A DNA stretch of 64,000 bases, taken from IMG/VR virus record IMGVR_UViG_3300049734_000263, positions 1-64,000 of that record; one strand, 5' to 3'. A model generated the notes under the pieces. It worked only from the letters and a program-made list of their open reading frames with translations, ran no database searches and was not told the DNA's origin. The DNA is from a virus. Positions 30,939-39,883 of the stretch are shown piece by piece. Made by a program: the position numbers and the translations under genes. Numbering within the stretch: the first letter of the stretch is position 1; each line of letters opens with the position of its first letter.

Positions 30939-31444
30939 GATCACTGATCAGAATTGCAAGTCTCGTAACCCTTTCCCTTCTACTCATTGCCATCGCGCCA
31001 GCGCAGGACAGGCCGAAGGACGCCGTCAAGCTCGGCGTCAGCGTTGTCAATTCCGAGTACGCTCTGAACCCGATCGATGCCGTCGAGTATCTTCAGGGCC
31101 TTTCGGTGGACCTTGATGTCAAGGTTTTCAGGAAGAATCGCTTCCGCCTCGGCGGCGTGTTCAATTACACGCGAAATTCGTTCGAGAGCCCTGTTGACAA
31201 TTACGCGTTCGGGCCGCAACTGAGCGTTGACTTCGGACCTGTTTCGCCTTTTGCCGGAGTTCTGCTCGGTTTCAATACCACCTACAACAACGATAAGCGC
31301 TTTAACCGTCGCTATCGCGCCGGCGTTGATGTCAATCTTGGACATCTCTACGTGCGGCCTTTCTTTGCGGAGTGGGAGAGGACGGAAGGCTTTTTGTCGC
31401 CCGCGACGCAGCGCTTCGGCGCAGGGATCGGCGTGCGCTTCTAA
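30935..31444 (+). CDS. outer-membrane beta-barrel protein
   Basis: A 169-residue protein from ATG 30935, overlapping the upstream stop. A signal peptide (residues 1-23, cleavage near APAQD) is followed by alternating hydrophobic/polar strands (VKLGVSVV, LSVDLDVKVF, FRLGGVFNYT, FAGVLLGFNT, YRAGVDVNLG, FGAGIGVRF) ending in Phe, as in small OmpA/OmpX-type barrels. It would be inserted in the host outer membrane. In a lysis-side position it may act in lysis or in blocking superinfection. Confidence 0.7.
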   Translation: MRSLIRIASLVTLSLLLIAIAPAQDRPKDAVKLGVSVVNSEYALNPIDAVEYLQGLSVDLDVKVFRKNRFRLGGVFNYTRNSFESPVDNYAFGPQLSVDFGPVSPFAGVLLGFNTTYNNDKRFNRRYRAGVDVNLGHLYVRPFFAEWERTEGFLSPATQRFGAGIGVRF

Positions 31445-31462
31445 TTTGGAGGACTCCCCCTG

Positions 31463-31813
31463 ATGTGGCTGCGACGAATGCGACGGATTTGGCAATTAAG
31501 AGTTCTCCTGGCTGGCTGCGCGATGGCCGCGCTCATCGCCGTCGGCGGGCGTACCCTTGCCCAAATGCGCAACGTCTCCGAGCAGTTCGACCGCGACGAG
31601 AGGCGTGTTGAGCGCAAGGTCGACGCTCTGGAGAAAGACTTTTACGCGCTACAGTTGAATAATGACCGGCGGCTCGTGAAGATCGAAACCCAGATCGACA
31701 ACTTTAGCTGGCTTATGTACACGGTTGTCGGCATCCTGCTGCTGGGGGTGGGGGACCGGTTGCTTGGTCTGATCTTAAAACGGCGACCGGCGGACAAGGG
31801 AGAGGGGGCCTGA
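31463..31813 (+). CDS. membrane protein with periplasmic or cytoplasmic coiled coil
   Basis: A 116-residue protein with TTGGAGGA upstream. One membrane segment at about 13-32, a coiled coil at 38-75 (DRDERRVERKVDALEKDFYA) and a second membrane segment at about 82-102. The layout is seen in small phage lysis-cassette proteins (holin or spanin-like), but no family is certain. Confidence 0.55.
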   Translation: MWLRRMRRIWQLRVLLAGCAMAALIAVGGRTLAQMRNVSEQFDRDERRVERKVDALEKDFYALQLNNDRRLVKIETQIDNFSWLMYTVVGILLLGVGDRLLGLILKRRPADKGEGA

Positions 31814-31873
31814 CTCCCCGCTTACGCGCATCTCACAATTTGTTTAGGAGCCTCGCCGCATTTTGCGGAGTTG

Positions 31874-31925
31874 AAGCCCGATATACAGCACACTCGTCCG
31901 TAGTGTGTTTTATGTCGGGCTTTTT
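31874..31925 (+). terminator. intrinsic terminator with nested hairpin
   Basis: AAGCCCGA (31874-31881) pairs with TCGGGCTT (31915-31922), with an inner CACACT/AGTGTG stem, followed by T5. It ends the lysis transcript or serves as an antitermination checkpoint. Confidence 0.7.
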
Positions 31926-31927
31926 CA

Positions 31928-31953
31928 CATATGGCATATGGCATATGGCATAT
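31928..31953 (+). repeat. CATATGG tandem repeat
   Basis: Three full copies of CATATGG and a partial CATAT follow directly after the terminator. Function unknown; possibly a slippage product. Confidence 0.6.
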
Positions 31954-31992
31954 CGAGCAAAACCTTATTTTGTCGCTTTGGACAATCAACAA

Positions 31993-32244
31993 ATGTTTCG
32001 CATCCCGGCCGCCCGCTGGCATCAATGGGTCGCCGCTGGGTTGCTGATTCTGGTTTCCACTCGTGTCGCCCAACCGGCAACACTTGGCGTTGTCTGGCTC
32101 GAACGTGGCGAACTTCATTTTAAGGCTGACCCGATCGCGCCATATATAGCTCTCAGTTGTCAGATTATTGAGCGCCGTTGCGTTCCAAGTCTTAGCCCTG
32201 AACAACTCCAACGAGCAATCCAGGCCGATTACGGCAGGGAATAG
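31993..32244 (+). CDS. small secreted or membrane protein
   Basis: An 83-residue protein if started at ATG 31993; upstream starts in the same frame run through the CATATGG repeats. A hydrophobic segment (WVAAGLLILVSTRVAQ, about residues 12-28) looks like a signal peptide. Two cysteines follow in the mature part. No good ribosome binding site, so the start is uncertain. Confidence 0.45.
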   Translation: MFRIPAARWHQWVAAGLLILVSTRVAQPATLGVVWLERGELHFKADPIAPYIALSCQIIERRCVPSLSPEQLQRAIQADYGRE

Positions 32245-32256
32245 AAAGGGAAATCA

Positions 32257-32481
32257 ATGAACAAATCATTCACTCTCAAAGGCATTGTCAGTTCACAGCA
32301 CTACGACACGAATGGTGAGATTCTTGTCAATGTTACCGCGCCCTTCATCGGGTCGCCGTTTCCCCAATTGCCACCTGAGCCTTACAAATTCGAGCCTTAC
32401 GCCAATATTTCGCTGCGCGCGTCCGACCTCGGCAATCCGCCGCTTGGCGCCACGGTCGAAATCGAAGTCAGGCTTTCTTGA
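32257..32481 (+). CDS. small hypothetical protein before terminase
   Basis: A 74-residue beta-rich protein with GAAAGGGAAA upstream. It ends at a TTGA overlap with the small terminase gene. No family recognised. Confidence 0.58.
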   Translation: MNKSFTLKGIVSSQHYDTNGEILVNVTAPFIGSPFPQLPPEPYKFEPYANISLRASDLGNPPLGATVEIEVRLS

Positions 32482-32483
32482 GT

Positions 32484-33116
32484 ATGGCCACCGCCAAGAA
32501 ACCTGGAGCAAAGAAGTCTGCGAAGAAGGCCGCCAAGAAGCTCACGCCGAAGCAAGAGCGGTTTGCGGCGGAGCTGATTAAGAACGGCGGCAACGCCACA
32601 AGGGCCGCAATTGACGCAGGTTACGGTGAGTCTGGCGCCCGTGTGAGAGGGCATGAATTAGTAACAAACCGTAACATCCAAGAGCGTATTCAGCGGGCAA
32701 AAGAGCGCGCTGGCGTCACGCCTGAAATCGTCACCGGAGTCCTCGCTCGGCATTTGCTTGGCGATATAGCCGATGTGCTTAACGACAAGGGGCGTTTCGA
32801 TTACAAATTGGCCAAGAAGCGTGGCGAGACGGACCAGATTCGCAAGCTCAAAATCAAAGAGCGGAACCTTTTCGACTCCGAAGGCGATCAGATTGGCGTT
32901 GAGACAACTTACGAGTTGGAGCTTTACAGCGCGCAGGAAGCCGCGAAGATTCTGACCGGCACGCTCGGCATGAATAAACAGGCCGCCGTAAATCCTGAAG
33001 ACGTGGCCCGCGCGAAGGCTGAGATTGACCGACTTGTCGCCGAAGGCTGGTCGCAGGCCGAAGCCAAAGAGATCGTGGTCGAAGCTGAGCCGAAGGCGGC
33101 CCAATGGCTGCAATAG
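32484..33116 (+). CDS. terS: terminase small subunit
   Basis: A 210-residue protein (TTG 32478 would add two residues). After a Lys/Ala-rich start, KLTPKQERFAAELIKNGGNA and TRAAIDAGYGESGARVRGHE are the helix-turn-helix signature of Terminase_2 small subunits. It recognises the packaging site on phage DNA and forms a complex with the large subunit, whose gene overlaps the end of this one by 13 bases. Confidence 0.88.
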   Translation: MATAKKPGAKKSAKKAAKKLTPKQERFAAELIKNGGNATRAAIDAGYGESGARVRGHELVTNRNIQERIQRAKERAGVTPEIVTGVLARHLLGDIADVLNDKGRFDYKLAKKRGETDQIRKLKIKERNLFDSEGDQIGVETTYELELYSAQEAAKILTGTLGMNKQAAVNPEDVARAKAEIDRLVAEGWSQAEAKEIVVEAEPKAAQWLQ

Positions 33117-34792
33117 ATCGCGCGCGCGCCGTCGCTATCACGCAGACTCGCTTGCGCCTTGGCGCTAGGTCTCGAGTCTCGTTCTCTCCGCAGAAGCCGA
33201 CGGATCGGCAAGAGTTGTTTCTTGGCCTGCCACACAAAGAAGCGTTTTATGGCGGCGCGGCAGGCGGCGGAAAGAGCTCGGCGCTATTGATGGCTGCGCT
33301 CCAGCACGTTGACGTTTCGCGATATTCGGCACTAATTCTTCGCCGAACGTTTGCTGATCTTTCGAAGCCTGGCGCTCTGCTCGACCGCGCGCGTGAATGG
33401 CTGTCTCAGTCAAGCGCGCGATATAACGATCAGAGGCATCAATGGCGCTTCCCGAGCGGCGCGGTCTTGGCGTTCGGTTATCTGGAGAACGACGCCGACG
33501 TTTACCAGTATCAGTCGAGCGAATTTCAGTTCATCGCCTTCGATGAACTGACGCAATTCAGCAAGTTTCAGTACACGTATTTATTCTCTCGTCTGCGCCG
33601 GCTTGCTGACTCAACCGTACCCTTGCGAATGCGCTCGGCGTCGAATCCTGGTGGCATTGGCGCTGAGTGGGTTTACGAACGGTTTATTCCCCACGACTGG
33701 CAGCCTGATGACGCTGCGGATTTGCAGGTCCATGAAAAGGATGGCCGCGCCTTTGTGCCAGCGCGCCTTGAAGATAATCCACACCTTGACCAAGAAAGCT
33801 ACGACGAGTCGCTCGAAGAACTCGACGAGGTTACGCGCGCGCAGTTGCGGAGCGGCGATTGGCGCATCCGGAAGAAGGGCAATATCTACAAGTCCTGGAC
33901 TGACGGCCCTGACTCGCATTACGTCATCACCTGGTCGCAATTCGCAGAGGTCTTCAAAGAGCGTGCAATCCCCTCGGACTGGCTCGGCGCCTGCGGTCAG
34001 GATTGGGGCTTCGACCCTGACCCTGCGGCGACTGTTTGGAATTTTGTGGCGGCCGAGAACTCGCCGAAAGTTGATGGAATTCCACTGGCTGGCTCGATCT
34101 TCGCGCCGCAGATCCTGACCTGTAAGGGCGAAATTCCTGATCACGTCGGCGAGAAAATCAAACTGATCGAAGCCGAGCACGGCTGGGCGAGTCGGATTCA
34201 GTACAGAGTTATGTCGCACGAAGCTAGTTCGCAACAGGCCACATACCGAGTGAAATGCGGGCTGATGTTTTCGAAGTGGGAACCCGATGCGCACGGCGGC
34301 ATCGCTCAAATGCAGCACGCGCTCAAACTGCGCCATACCGACAGGCCGCACCCGTTCAAATCGTGGCTAATGGGAAGGCCGAATTATTACGTGGTCGTGC
34401 CCGATGATCAGGTGATAAACCCCAAGGGCGACGAAGGCTTAGCGCTACTGCGCGCCGAGTTTCGCGAATATAAATACATTGAGCAGGTCGTTACGGAGCG
34501 TAAGGGCTCGAACCGCATTGTTCCATTCGGCCATTTCAACCACTACATGGACGCGCAGCGCGGCATTGCGGCGCGCTGGTTCCCGGCGGCGAAGGCCATG
34601 AGCTATCACGAGAAGGTCGAGGACGCCATCCCCGAAGGCCGCAAGTACGAAGACCTGCGCGAGCAAGCGCCGCTCGGCGACGGCCTGACGCCGGAGGCTG
34701 AACTTTTATACGTGATTGAGCGACAGCGGGCGATGAAGAAGGTCAAGCCGGCGATTCAACGATTTGATGAGTTCGGAAGGCTTATAAGCTAG
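33104..34792 (+). CDS. terL: terminase large subunit
   Basis: A 562-residue packaging motor. Walker A is GGAAGGGKS (residues 50-58), Walker B is FIAFDE (143-148), followed by the SNPGG coupling motif. The C-terminal nuclease domain contains GQDWGFDPDPA and YMDAQRG with acidic metal ligands. ATP hydrolysis drives DNA into the prohead through the portal. It overlaps the small subunit and starts at an ATG within the end of that gene. Confidence 0.93.
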   Translation: MAAIDRARAVAITQTRLRLGARSRVSFSPQKPTDRQELFLGLPHKEAFYGGAAGGGKSSALLMAALQHVDVSRYSALILRRTFADLSKPGALLDRAREWLSQSSARYNDQRHQWRFPSGAVLAFGYLENDADVYQYQSSEFQFIAFDELTQFSKFQYTYLFSRLRRLADSTVPLRMRSASNPGGIGAEWVYERFIPHDWQPDDAADLQVHEKDGRAFVPARLEDNPHLDQESYDESLEELDEVTRAQLRSGDWRIRKKGNIYKSWTDGPDSHYVITWSQFAEVFKERAIPSDWLGACGQDWGFDPDPAATVWNFVAAENSPKVDGIPLAGSIFAPQILTCKGEIPDHVGEKIKLIEAEHGWASRIQYRVMSHEASSQQATYRVKCGLMFSKWEPDAHGGIAQMQHALKLRHTDRPHPFKSWLMGRPNYYVVVPDDQVINPKGDEGLALLRAEFREYKYIEQVVTERKGSNRIVPFGHFNHYMDAQRGIAARWFPAAKAMSYHEKVEDAIPEGRKYEDLREQAPLGDGLTPEAELLYVIERQRAMKKVKPAIQRFDEFGRLIS

Positions 34793-34804
34793 AACGAGGT
34801 CGTT

Positions 34805-35107
34805 ATGCGAAGTCAGTTAGGAACATTTACTCAGCGAACAGTGACAAGAACCAAGGATTTTGATGCAGCCATCGGTGACGATGTGATCTTAGTGGATGCC
34901 AAGTCCGCGCCGGTGACTGTTACGCTGCCATTCCCAAGCGCTACTGCCCAGGCAGGATGGCGCTTTCGCATGATGAAAGTTGACGCTTCAGAGCACGCTG
35001 TCAAGCTGGTAACGCCAAGTGGAGAGGTTATCGGCAGGCAGGAACTGGCAAAGCAATTTGATTCGGTCGAGGTATGGGCGGACGGCCCAAGCTATTACTC
35101 CTTTTAG
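34805..35107 (+). CDS. small beta-rich protein, paralogous to the 35515 gene
   Basis: A 100-residue protein. GTFTQRTVTRTKDFDAAIGD, ILVDAKSAPVTVTLPFP and GWRFRMMKVD align with the first 100 residues of the protein at 35515-36225 (same order of strands). This fold type, with VTLP and a Asp-rich start, is common in phage head-fibre or decoration proteins. It lies between terminase and portal. Confidence 0.6.
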   Translation: MRSQLGTFTQRTVTRTKDFDAAIGDDVILVDAKSAPVTVTLPFPSATAQAGWRFRMMKVDASEHAVKLVTPSGEVIGRQELAKQFDSVEVWADGPSYYSF

Positions 35108-35122
35108 TCTGGAAAGGATCTT

Positions 35123-35455
35123 ATGACGCCACAAGACGCAATGAACATCGCGGCGAAAGCCTGGGAGCGAGTCAAACCCGAAGACGATCCGCCATTCGAC
35201 CAGTGCGCGCCGGATCACAAGTTTCGCCTGGCTTACAAGGTTGAGAGCGTGGCGAAGACGGGGCGCATCGAAGATGACTTCGACAGTGAGGTCTACGCAA
35301 TTTTGAACCCGCCGCAGGGTGTTTCGCCGATGACGCCTATACCTGATGCGCCATCTGAGCCCGCGAGCGAGGCGACGACTGCGGGCGTCGCGGCTGATGT
35401 TACGCCTGCGCCTGTGATGCCCAAGCAACCGAAGGCGCCGAAGGCAAAGAAATAA
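35123..35455 (+). CDS. small hypothetical protein with Pro/Ala tail
   Basis: A 110-residue protein with GAAAGGAT upstream. The first 65 residues are globular; the rest is a Pro/Ala/Lys-rich tail. It separates the two paralogous beta-rich proteins. Function unknown. Confidence 0.58.
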   Translation: MTPQDAMNIAAKAWERVKPEDDPPFDQCAPDHKFRLAYKVESVAKTGRIEDDFDSEVYAILNPPQGVSPMTPIPDAPSEPASEATTAGVAADVTPAPVMPKQPKAPKAKK

Positions 35456-35514
35456 CCACGGGCCTTTCAGATTGATCCGGCCTGCAAACACTGATTCACG
35501 ATTGAGGAGTATTT

Positions 35515-36225
35515 ATGGGGAACAAGTTCGGTACTGTTTATCAACAGTTGGTCACCAAAACAGCCAACTACACTGTACAGGATGCTGATGACTTGGTGCT
35601 CGTTGACGCTACCGCCGGCGCGGTAACGATTACCTTACCAACACCGATCGGCCGTTATCCAGGCATAGACGGGCGTGGTTTGATTCGCATTATGAAGATC
35701 GACCAGACGGCAAATCCTGTAATTGTGACGCCTGCCGCCGGGACGCTTCTTGGACAGTCCGAGCTGCGCGACCAACAGCAGAGCGCCCTGTATCAGTCTG
35801 ACGGGGTTGCTAGTTGGTATAACCTCGATCCATTCAAGCGGACTTTCACGGCCCGGATACCGCTCTCGGCCGCGCAGATCATAGGCATGAACGCCACGCC
35901 GGTTACGCTGATCCCGGCGCCCGGTGCCGGCAGGGTGATCGTTGTAGACAATCTGTCCTTTAAGATGATTCGCACCGCGACCGCATTTGTAAACGGCGGG
36001 GCTTTGTCGTTTCAATATCCCACAGGCCCGGTTGCGGCAACCGCCACAATCGCCGCAACGGTAGTTACAGGCGGAGCGGGCACCGTGGTGCAGAACGTAA
36101 AAGGCGTTGAGGCGTCACTTGCTGCGGTTCCTAACGATCCAATCCAGATTACCAACGCGACTGCCGCATTCGCAACTGGCACAGGCACGGCGCTTGTGAT
36201 TATTGATTACCATGTTACCGAGTAG
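35515..36225 (+). CDS. beta-rich head-fibre/decoration-like protein
   Basis: A 236-residue protein with TGAGGAG upstream. Residues 1-105 share strand pattern with the 34805 protein (LVLVDATAGAVTITLP, IRIMKIDQTANPVIVTP). The second half is Ala/Val/Thr-rich with more strands (VIVVDNLSFKMI). Such modular beta proteins often decorate the capsid surface. No family is certain. Confidence 0.55.
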   Translation: MGNKFGTVYQQLVTKTANYTVQDADDLVLVDATAGAVTITLPTPIGRYPGIDGRGLIRIMKIDQTANPVIVTPAAGTLLGQSELRDQQQSALYQSDGVASWYNLDPFKRTFTARIPLSAAQIIGMNATPVTLIPAPGAGRVIVVDNLSFKMIRTATAFVNGGALSFQYPTGPVAATATIAATVVTGGAGTVVQNVKGVEASLAAVPNDPIQITNATAAFATGTGTALVIIDYHVTE

Positions 36226-36279
36226 AGATTCCGGCAACTAACTAATATCTATTCCATTTACTAACAAGGAGCAACTGCC

Positions 36280-36594
36280 ATGCCGTTTCTTCATACTGAC
36301 CAGATACCCCTCTCCCGCGAAATTGGCGGCAACCTTCGCGCCGCTGGCGAGGAGGGCTACCTTGACAACACCAAGGTCGCCGCCGCTGATACTGTCGTGG
36401 GCATCGAGGCCAACATCACGGGCGGACACGCCGACCAGAAGCCAAATCAACATCGCATTCTGCGTGCTATTGATTTGGGCGAAGGTTCGGCCGAGTTGAC
36501 CGATGCGCTGATCAATCCGCTGACCACGCTCGAGGGTTTGGTTGACCTTACCGCGGCGGCCGACACTGTAGACCGCCATCAGATGATTCAGTGA
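36280..36594 (+). CDS. small structural protein candidate
   Basis: A 104-residue protein with AAGGAG upstream. Gly/Ala/Asp-rich, no motif recognised. It overlaps the next gene by four bases, within the head gene block. Confidence 0.58.
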   Translation: MPFLHTDQIPLSREIGGNLRAAGEEGYLDNTKVAAADTVVGIEANITGGHADQKPNQHRILRAIDLGEGSAELTDALINPLTTLEGLVDLTAAADTVDRHQMIQ

Positions 36595-36977
36595 CGCTCT
36601 TCGCCACCTACGCCGAAATCCGGCGCATTCTTCGCGAAAAAAAGGACGACAAAGCGCGTATCGCAGCGCTTGAGGCCGAATTGCGCGAAGAGCGGGCGAA
36701 AACGGAGCGGATAATGCTTGCGATGGCTGACCGCGTTCTCACCGCCGCCGGCTGCTATGGCCTCCCAACAGAGGTCACGCAGCCGAAAGTGGCACCAGCC
36801 AAACCGCCGACGTCTGAGCCTTCGCCCGTGATGGAATCTTATCTCAACGCTGTGCGTGAGGAAGGGATCAGGCTCGGCAAGTCGCCGGGTGAGATCGACA
36901 TCATGATCAACCGGCTGAAGCGGGGCGAGAGCGTGATACCTCAGTTCGATCAGGAAGAGTTTACGCTACCGAATTAA
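36591..36977 (+). CDS. small coiled-coil protein before the portal
   Basis: A 128-residue protein with GTG start overlapping the upstream stop. Residues 9-45 form a coiled coil (REKKDDKARIAALEAELREE). The C-terminus is acidic. Three bases separate it from the portal. Possibly an assembly factor. Confidence 0.58.
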   Translation: MTLFATYAEIRRILREKKDDKARIAALEAELREERAKTERIMLAMADRVLTAAGCYGLPTEVTQPKVAPAKPPTSEPSPVMESYLNAVREEGIRLGKSPGEIDIMINRLKRGESVIPQFDQEEFTLPN

Positions 36978-36980
36978 ACA

Positions 36981-39362
36981 GTGGCTTACGACTCGAACGC
37001 CGCAATAATTCCAGTCCGACCAGGCGTCAACTTCGCGCCGCTCGATCCCTTGCTTCGGCTGAAAGAGCAGCAAGGGCAGTCGCACTATCTCTGCGATGCT
37101 CTCAAGGAGCGCTTTCGCCACTTCTGGAATCTTGAAAAGGCCGTTTGGCGGGAGATGATCAACGCCGGCGAGCTGGTCGGGCGATTCCTGCAGGGCGATC
37201 AACTGGTCGAGCGTAGCCCGTGGACGGGCGGATGGTTGGTGATCAAGCCGCCGCGCGAGGACCAGAGCGCCAAGCGCGCTCTGAACCTGATGCAATTCTA
37301 CGTGACGAATTGCATCGTTAAATACGTTCAGAGCAATCCGGACATCGTCGTCAAACCTGGCCGCGACACGGATCAGAGTGAAGCGGCATCGAAGGCCGGT
37401 GGGATTGTCGTCGATCACTACGAAGCCGAATTCTTTAAACCCTGGCCACATCTGCAGGAAGGCTTGCAGATTCTGACCTTCGGCACGGCGATCAATCGCT
37501 TGCGATATGACCCGGGGATTCAGGGCGTCATTGGCCTGCGCGAGGTCGTCGAGGATAGGGAGATCACGCTTGGCGAGGGCGCTGGATATTGCGGCGATTG
37601 TGGATACGCGGGCACGGCTGCCGAGTTCACGGCCACGATGGACACCGAGGTCGGCCCCCAGCAGGTGACTGCGTGTCCGCATTGTGGCAGTGAATACTCT
37701 CTCGTCGAACCCCCGGCGACGGAGACAATGCCCACGGTCGTCGGGCAAGAGCAAGTACAACTCGGCGATCTATGCCTCGACCAGTTACTATTCCCGGCCT
37801 GCCGGTGGGATCTGAATTCGCGAGCCGAGAAGTCGCCGTGGTTTCTCTATCAGCAAAGAATCAGCCTCGGCGCCGTTCGAAGACTGCTCGGGCGCGTAAA
37901 GGTTCCTGACAGCGCCAGCGATTACGATCTCGGGCTCGACGTCGCGCAGAACTTGGCTTACGCCGGGCAGGCGACAGACGGGCGCGCCAGCGGTCAACGT
38001 CGCGGCTTTCTCGGTCAGGATAAGGTCAACCTCTGCGAGATGTGGCTGAGTCCTGACGATTACGCCGACATTGACCTGAAGGGCGATGAGCAGACCGTGG
38101 CGTCGGCGCAAGGGCAGGCTGATGCTCTGCCGGCGGGCGGAAAGTTGATTGAATTGTTCCCGGATGGCCTTGTCGCGGTCGGGCTCAACGGGATGTCGGT
38201 CGTCCTGGGCGTCTACGCCGAGAAGCACTGCGACCACATTACATCCTCGGTCTGGCATATGCGGCCAATGTCGGGCGCGGGCCGCGGCGGTCAGGATATG
38301 GTCGAAGTCCAGAAGCGAGTCAATAAGTTGGACTCGCAGCAGCTCGAATATATGGACGCGCTGGGGACGCCGGCGGTATTCCACGAGAAGAACGCTATTG
38401 ACTCTGACGATGCGGGTTATCTCAACCATCCACGCGCCAACATCCCGGTTGATTTGTCGAAGTTGCCCGAACTGAGACGGCTGCAAGATGTTGTGTACTC
38501 GATGCCGCCGGGTAGTGTGCCGGCCGGCTTCACTCAATACGTTCAACAATTCTTGACGCAGGCCTTCGCCACGACCTCGCACGCCACGGACTTCACGAAC
38601 GGCGGCCTGATGGCCCAGCGCAACGACACGGCGCGTGGGGCGATGATCGCCGACGCCAACGCGAACTCCCTGATTCTGCCGACCGCGATGATCAAAGGCG
38701 ACGCCCGGATGTCGGTGGCCGACAAGACGGTCACTCAATATCGCGTTTACTTTCCGATCAAGCGGTATTTTCCTCTCGGCGGTGAGCATTCGCAGCAACC
38801 AGGGATTTGGCTTTCCGGCGCTGATCTCAACGCTGATCTGCGCTATGAGGTCTCGAAGGAATCGGAACTGCCCGAGAACTCGATCACGAAGCGGGACAAC
38901 GCCAATGCGTTCTTTATCGGGTTATTCGGCGGCGTCGCCAATTACCTGGCAGCGAAACGGGAGGTGCCGGATCTGGTCGCCGGCCTCGAACGGTTATACA
39001 GGGTTCACACCTTCAGCAGCGTCACATTTGATGTGAGCGCGCAGATTTGCCGCAAGCGGTTGGAGATGGTGAAGCAGGCGATTGCGATGGGCATGGATCC
39101 GCTTATGGCCATTCAGCCGCCGATTTCCTTGATGGAGCGCGACCATAAGGGCAAGGCGCTGTGGTTCCAAGCCTGGCTCGACACAGACGAAGGTCAAAAC
39201 GCGCCAATAGAGCAACGTCAGGTGGTCGAGTTTCTGATCCAGTCGCATTTCGAACTACAAGGGACACAGGACGGGGCAATAGCAATGCAACAGGCTCAGA
39301 CGCAGATGGCGGGACAGCCTCCGATGGCGCCGCCTGAAGAAGGGATGAAGGAGGCGGCGTGA
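36981..39362 (+). CDS. portal protein with zinc-ribbon insert
   Basis: A 793-residue protein with GTG start. Early segments FWNLEKAVWREMINAGELVG and RALNLMQFYVTNCIVKYVQS and the later MRPMSGAGRGGQDMVEVQKR and NDTARGAM fit long podovirus (P22-like) portal proteins. A zinc ribbon is inserted at residues 204-235 (C204, C207, C232, C235). The portal forms the dodecameric ring at the capsid vertex through which terminase packages DNA and the tail attaches. At 793 residues it is longer than most portals, in line with P22 gp1. Confidence 0.82.
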   Translation: MAYDSNAAIIPVRPGVNFAPLDPLLRLKEQQGQSHYLCDALKERFRHFWNLEKAVWREMINAGELVGRFLQGDQLVERSPWTGGWLVIKPPREDQSAKRALNLMQFYVTNCIVKYVQSNPDIVVKPGRDTDQSEAASKAGGIVVDHYEAEFFKPWPHLQEGLQILTFGTAINRLRYDPGIQGVIGLREVVEDREITLGEGAGYCGDCGYAGTAAEFTATMDTEVGPQQVTACPHCGSEYSLVEPPATETMPTVVGQEQVQLGDLCLDQLLFPACRWDLNSRAEKSPWFLYQQRISLGAVRRLLGRVKVPDSASDYDLGLDVAQNLAYAGQATDGRASGQRRGFLGQDKVNLCEMWLSPDDYADIDLKGDEQTVASAQGQADALPAGGKLIELFPDGLVAVGLNGMSVVLGVYAEKHCDHITSSVWHMRPMSGAGRGGQDMVEVQKRVNKLDSQQLEYMDALGTPAVFHEKNAIDSDDAGYLNHPRANIPVDLSKLPELRRLQDVVYSMPPGSVPAGFTQYVQQFLTQAFATTSHATDFTNGGLMAQRNDTARGAMIADANANSLILPTAMIKGDARMSVADKTVTQYRVYFPIKRYFPLGGEHSQQPGIWLSGADLNADLRYEVSKESELPENSITKRDNANAFFIGLFGGVANYLAAKREVPDLVAGLERLYRVHTFSSVTFDVSAQICRKRLEMVKQAIAMGMDPLMAIQPPISLMERDHKGKALWFQAWLDTDEGQNAPIEQRQVVEFLIQSHFELQGTQDGAIAMQQAQTQMAGQPPMAPPEEGMKEAA

Positions 39363-39883
39363 TGCACAATTCAATGTACGGCACGGTTGCAATTGAGACT
39401 AAGGGTGTGGATGCGCGCAATACTGACGCGCTTGAATGCCTTCTCGCCTTGTGCCGCGTGATTGGCTTACGTTACGAAATCACGCAGAACGACAAGGAGT
39501 TCCCGAACTATCCCTATTTCGTGCGACTTACTTGGTCAGGCTGGCCGGTTGACTTCTTCGAGCCTCGCAAGCGCGAAGGCGGTTACACCACTTACTGCAA
39601 ACACCCTGTTGACGGGTTGAGTAGCGCGATACGGTCTGCCGTCAATGATCTCTGTCGCAACGGAGAGAGTTTTCGATCCGGGTTTATAGACTTCTATCAG
39701 CAAATAACAGGTCGGGATTGGCTTGCTGGAAGAGAGAATGCGGACAAGCCCCTCCCTTCCAGGGTAACTCCTGACAAAGTTCGCATGGTGCGCGAACAGG
39801 CGCAATGTGGACTGATGCAAGCCCGCGAGGCTCTGGAGAGGGCGGGCGGCAACGTTGAGCGGGCTATTTACAATCTCCGGTAA
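39362..39883 (+). CDS. hypothetical protein with UBA/EF-Ts-like C-terminus
   Basis: A 173-residue protein starting at a TGATG overlap with the portal. The last 35 residues (KVRMVREQAQCGLMQAREAL then GGNVERAIYNL) match the UBA-like three-helix fold of EF-Ts and L7/L12-type proteins. The rest is alpha/beta with no recognised family. An assembly or host-interaction role is possible. Confidence 0.58.
   Translation: MHNSMYGTVAIETKGVDARNTDALECLLALCRVIGLRYEITQNDKEFPNYPYFVRLTWSGWPVDFFEPRKREGGYTTYCKHPVDGLSSAIRSAVNDLCRNGESFRSGFIDFYQQITGRDWLAGRENADKPLPSRVTPDKVRMVREQAQCGLMQAREALERAGGNVERAIYNLR

Noticed and set aside
31928-31953. CATATGG repeats as an operator array
   Set aside because: Three copies of 7 bp directly after a terminator fit slippage as well, and no other copies were noticed elsewhere.
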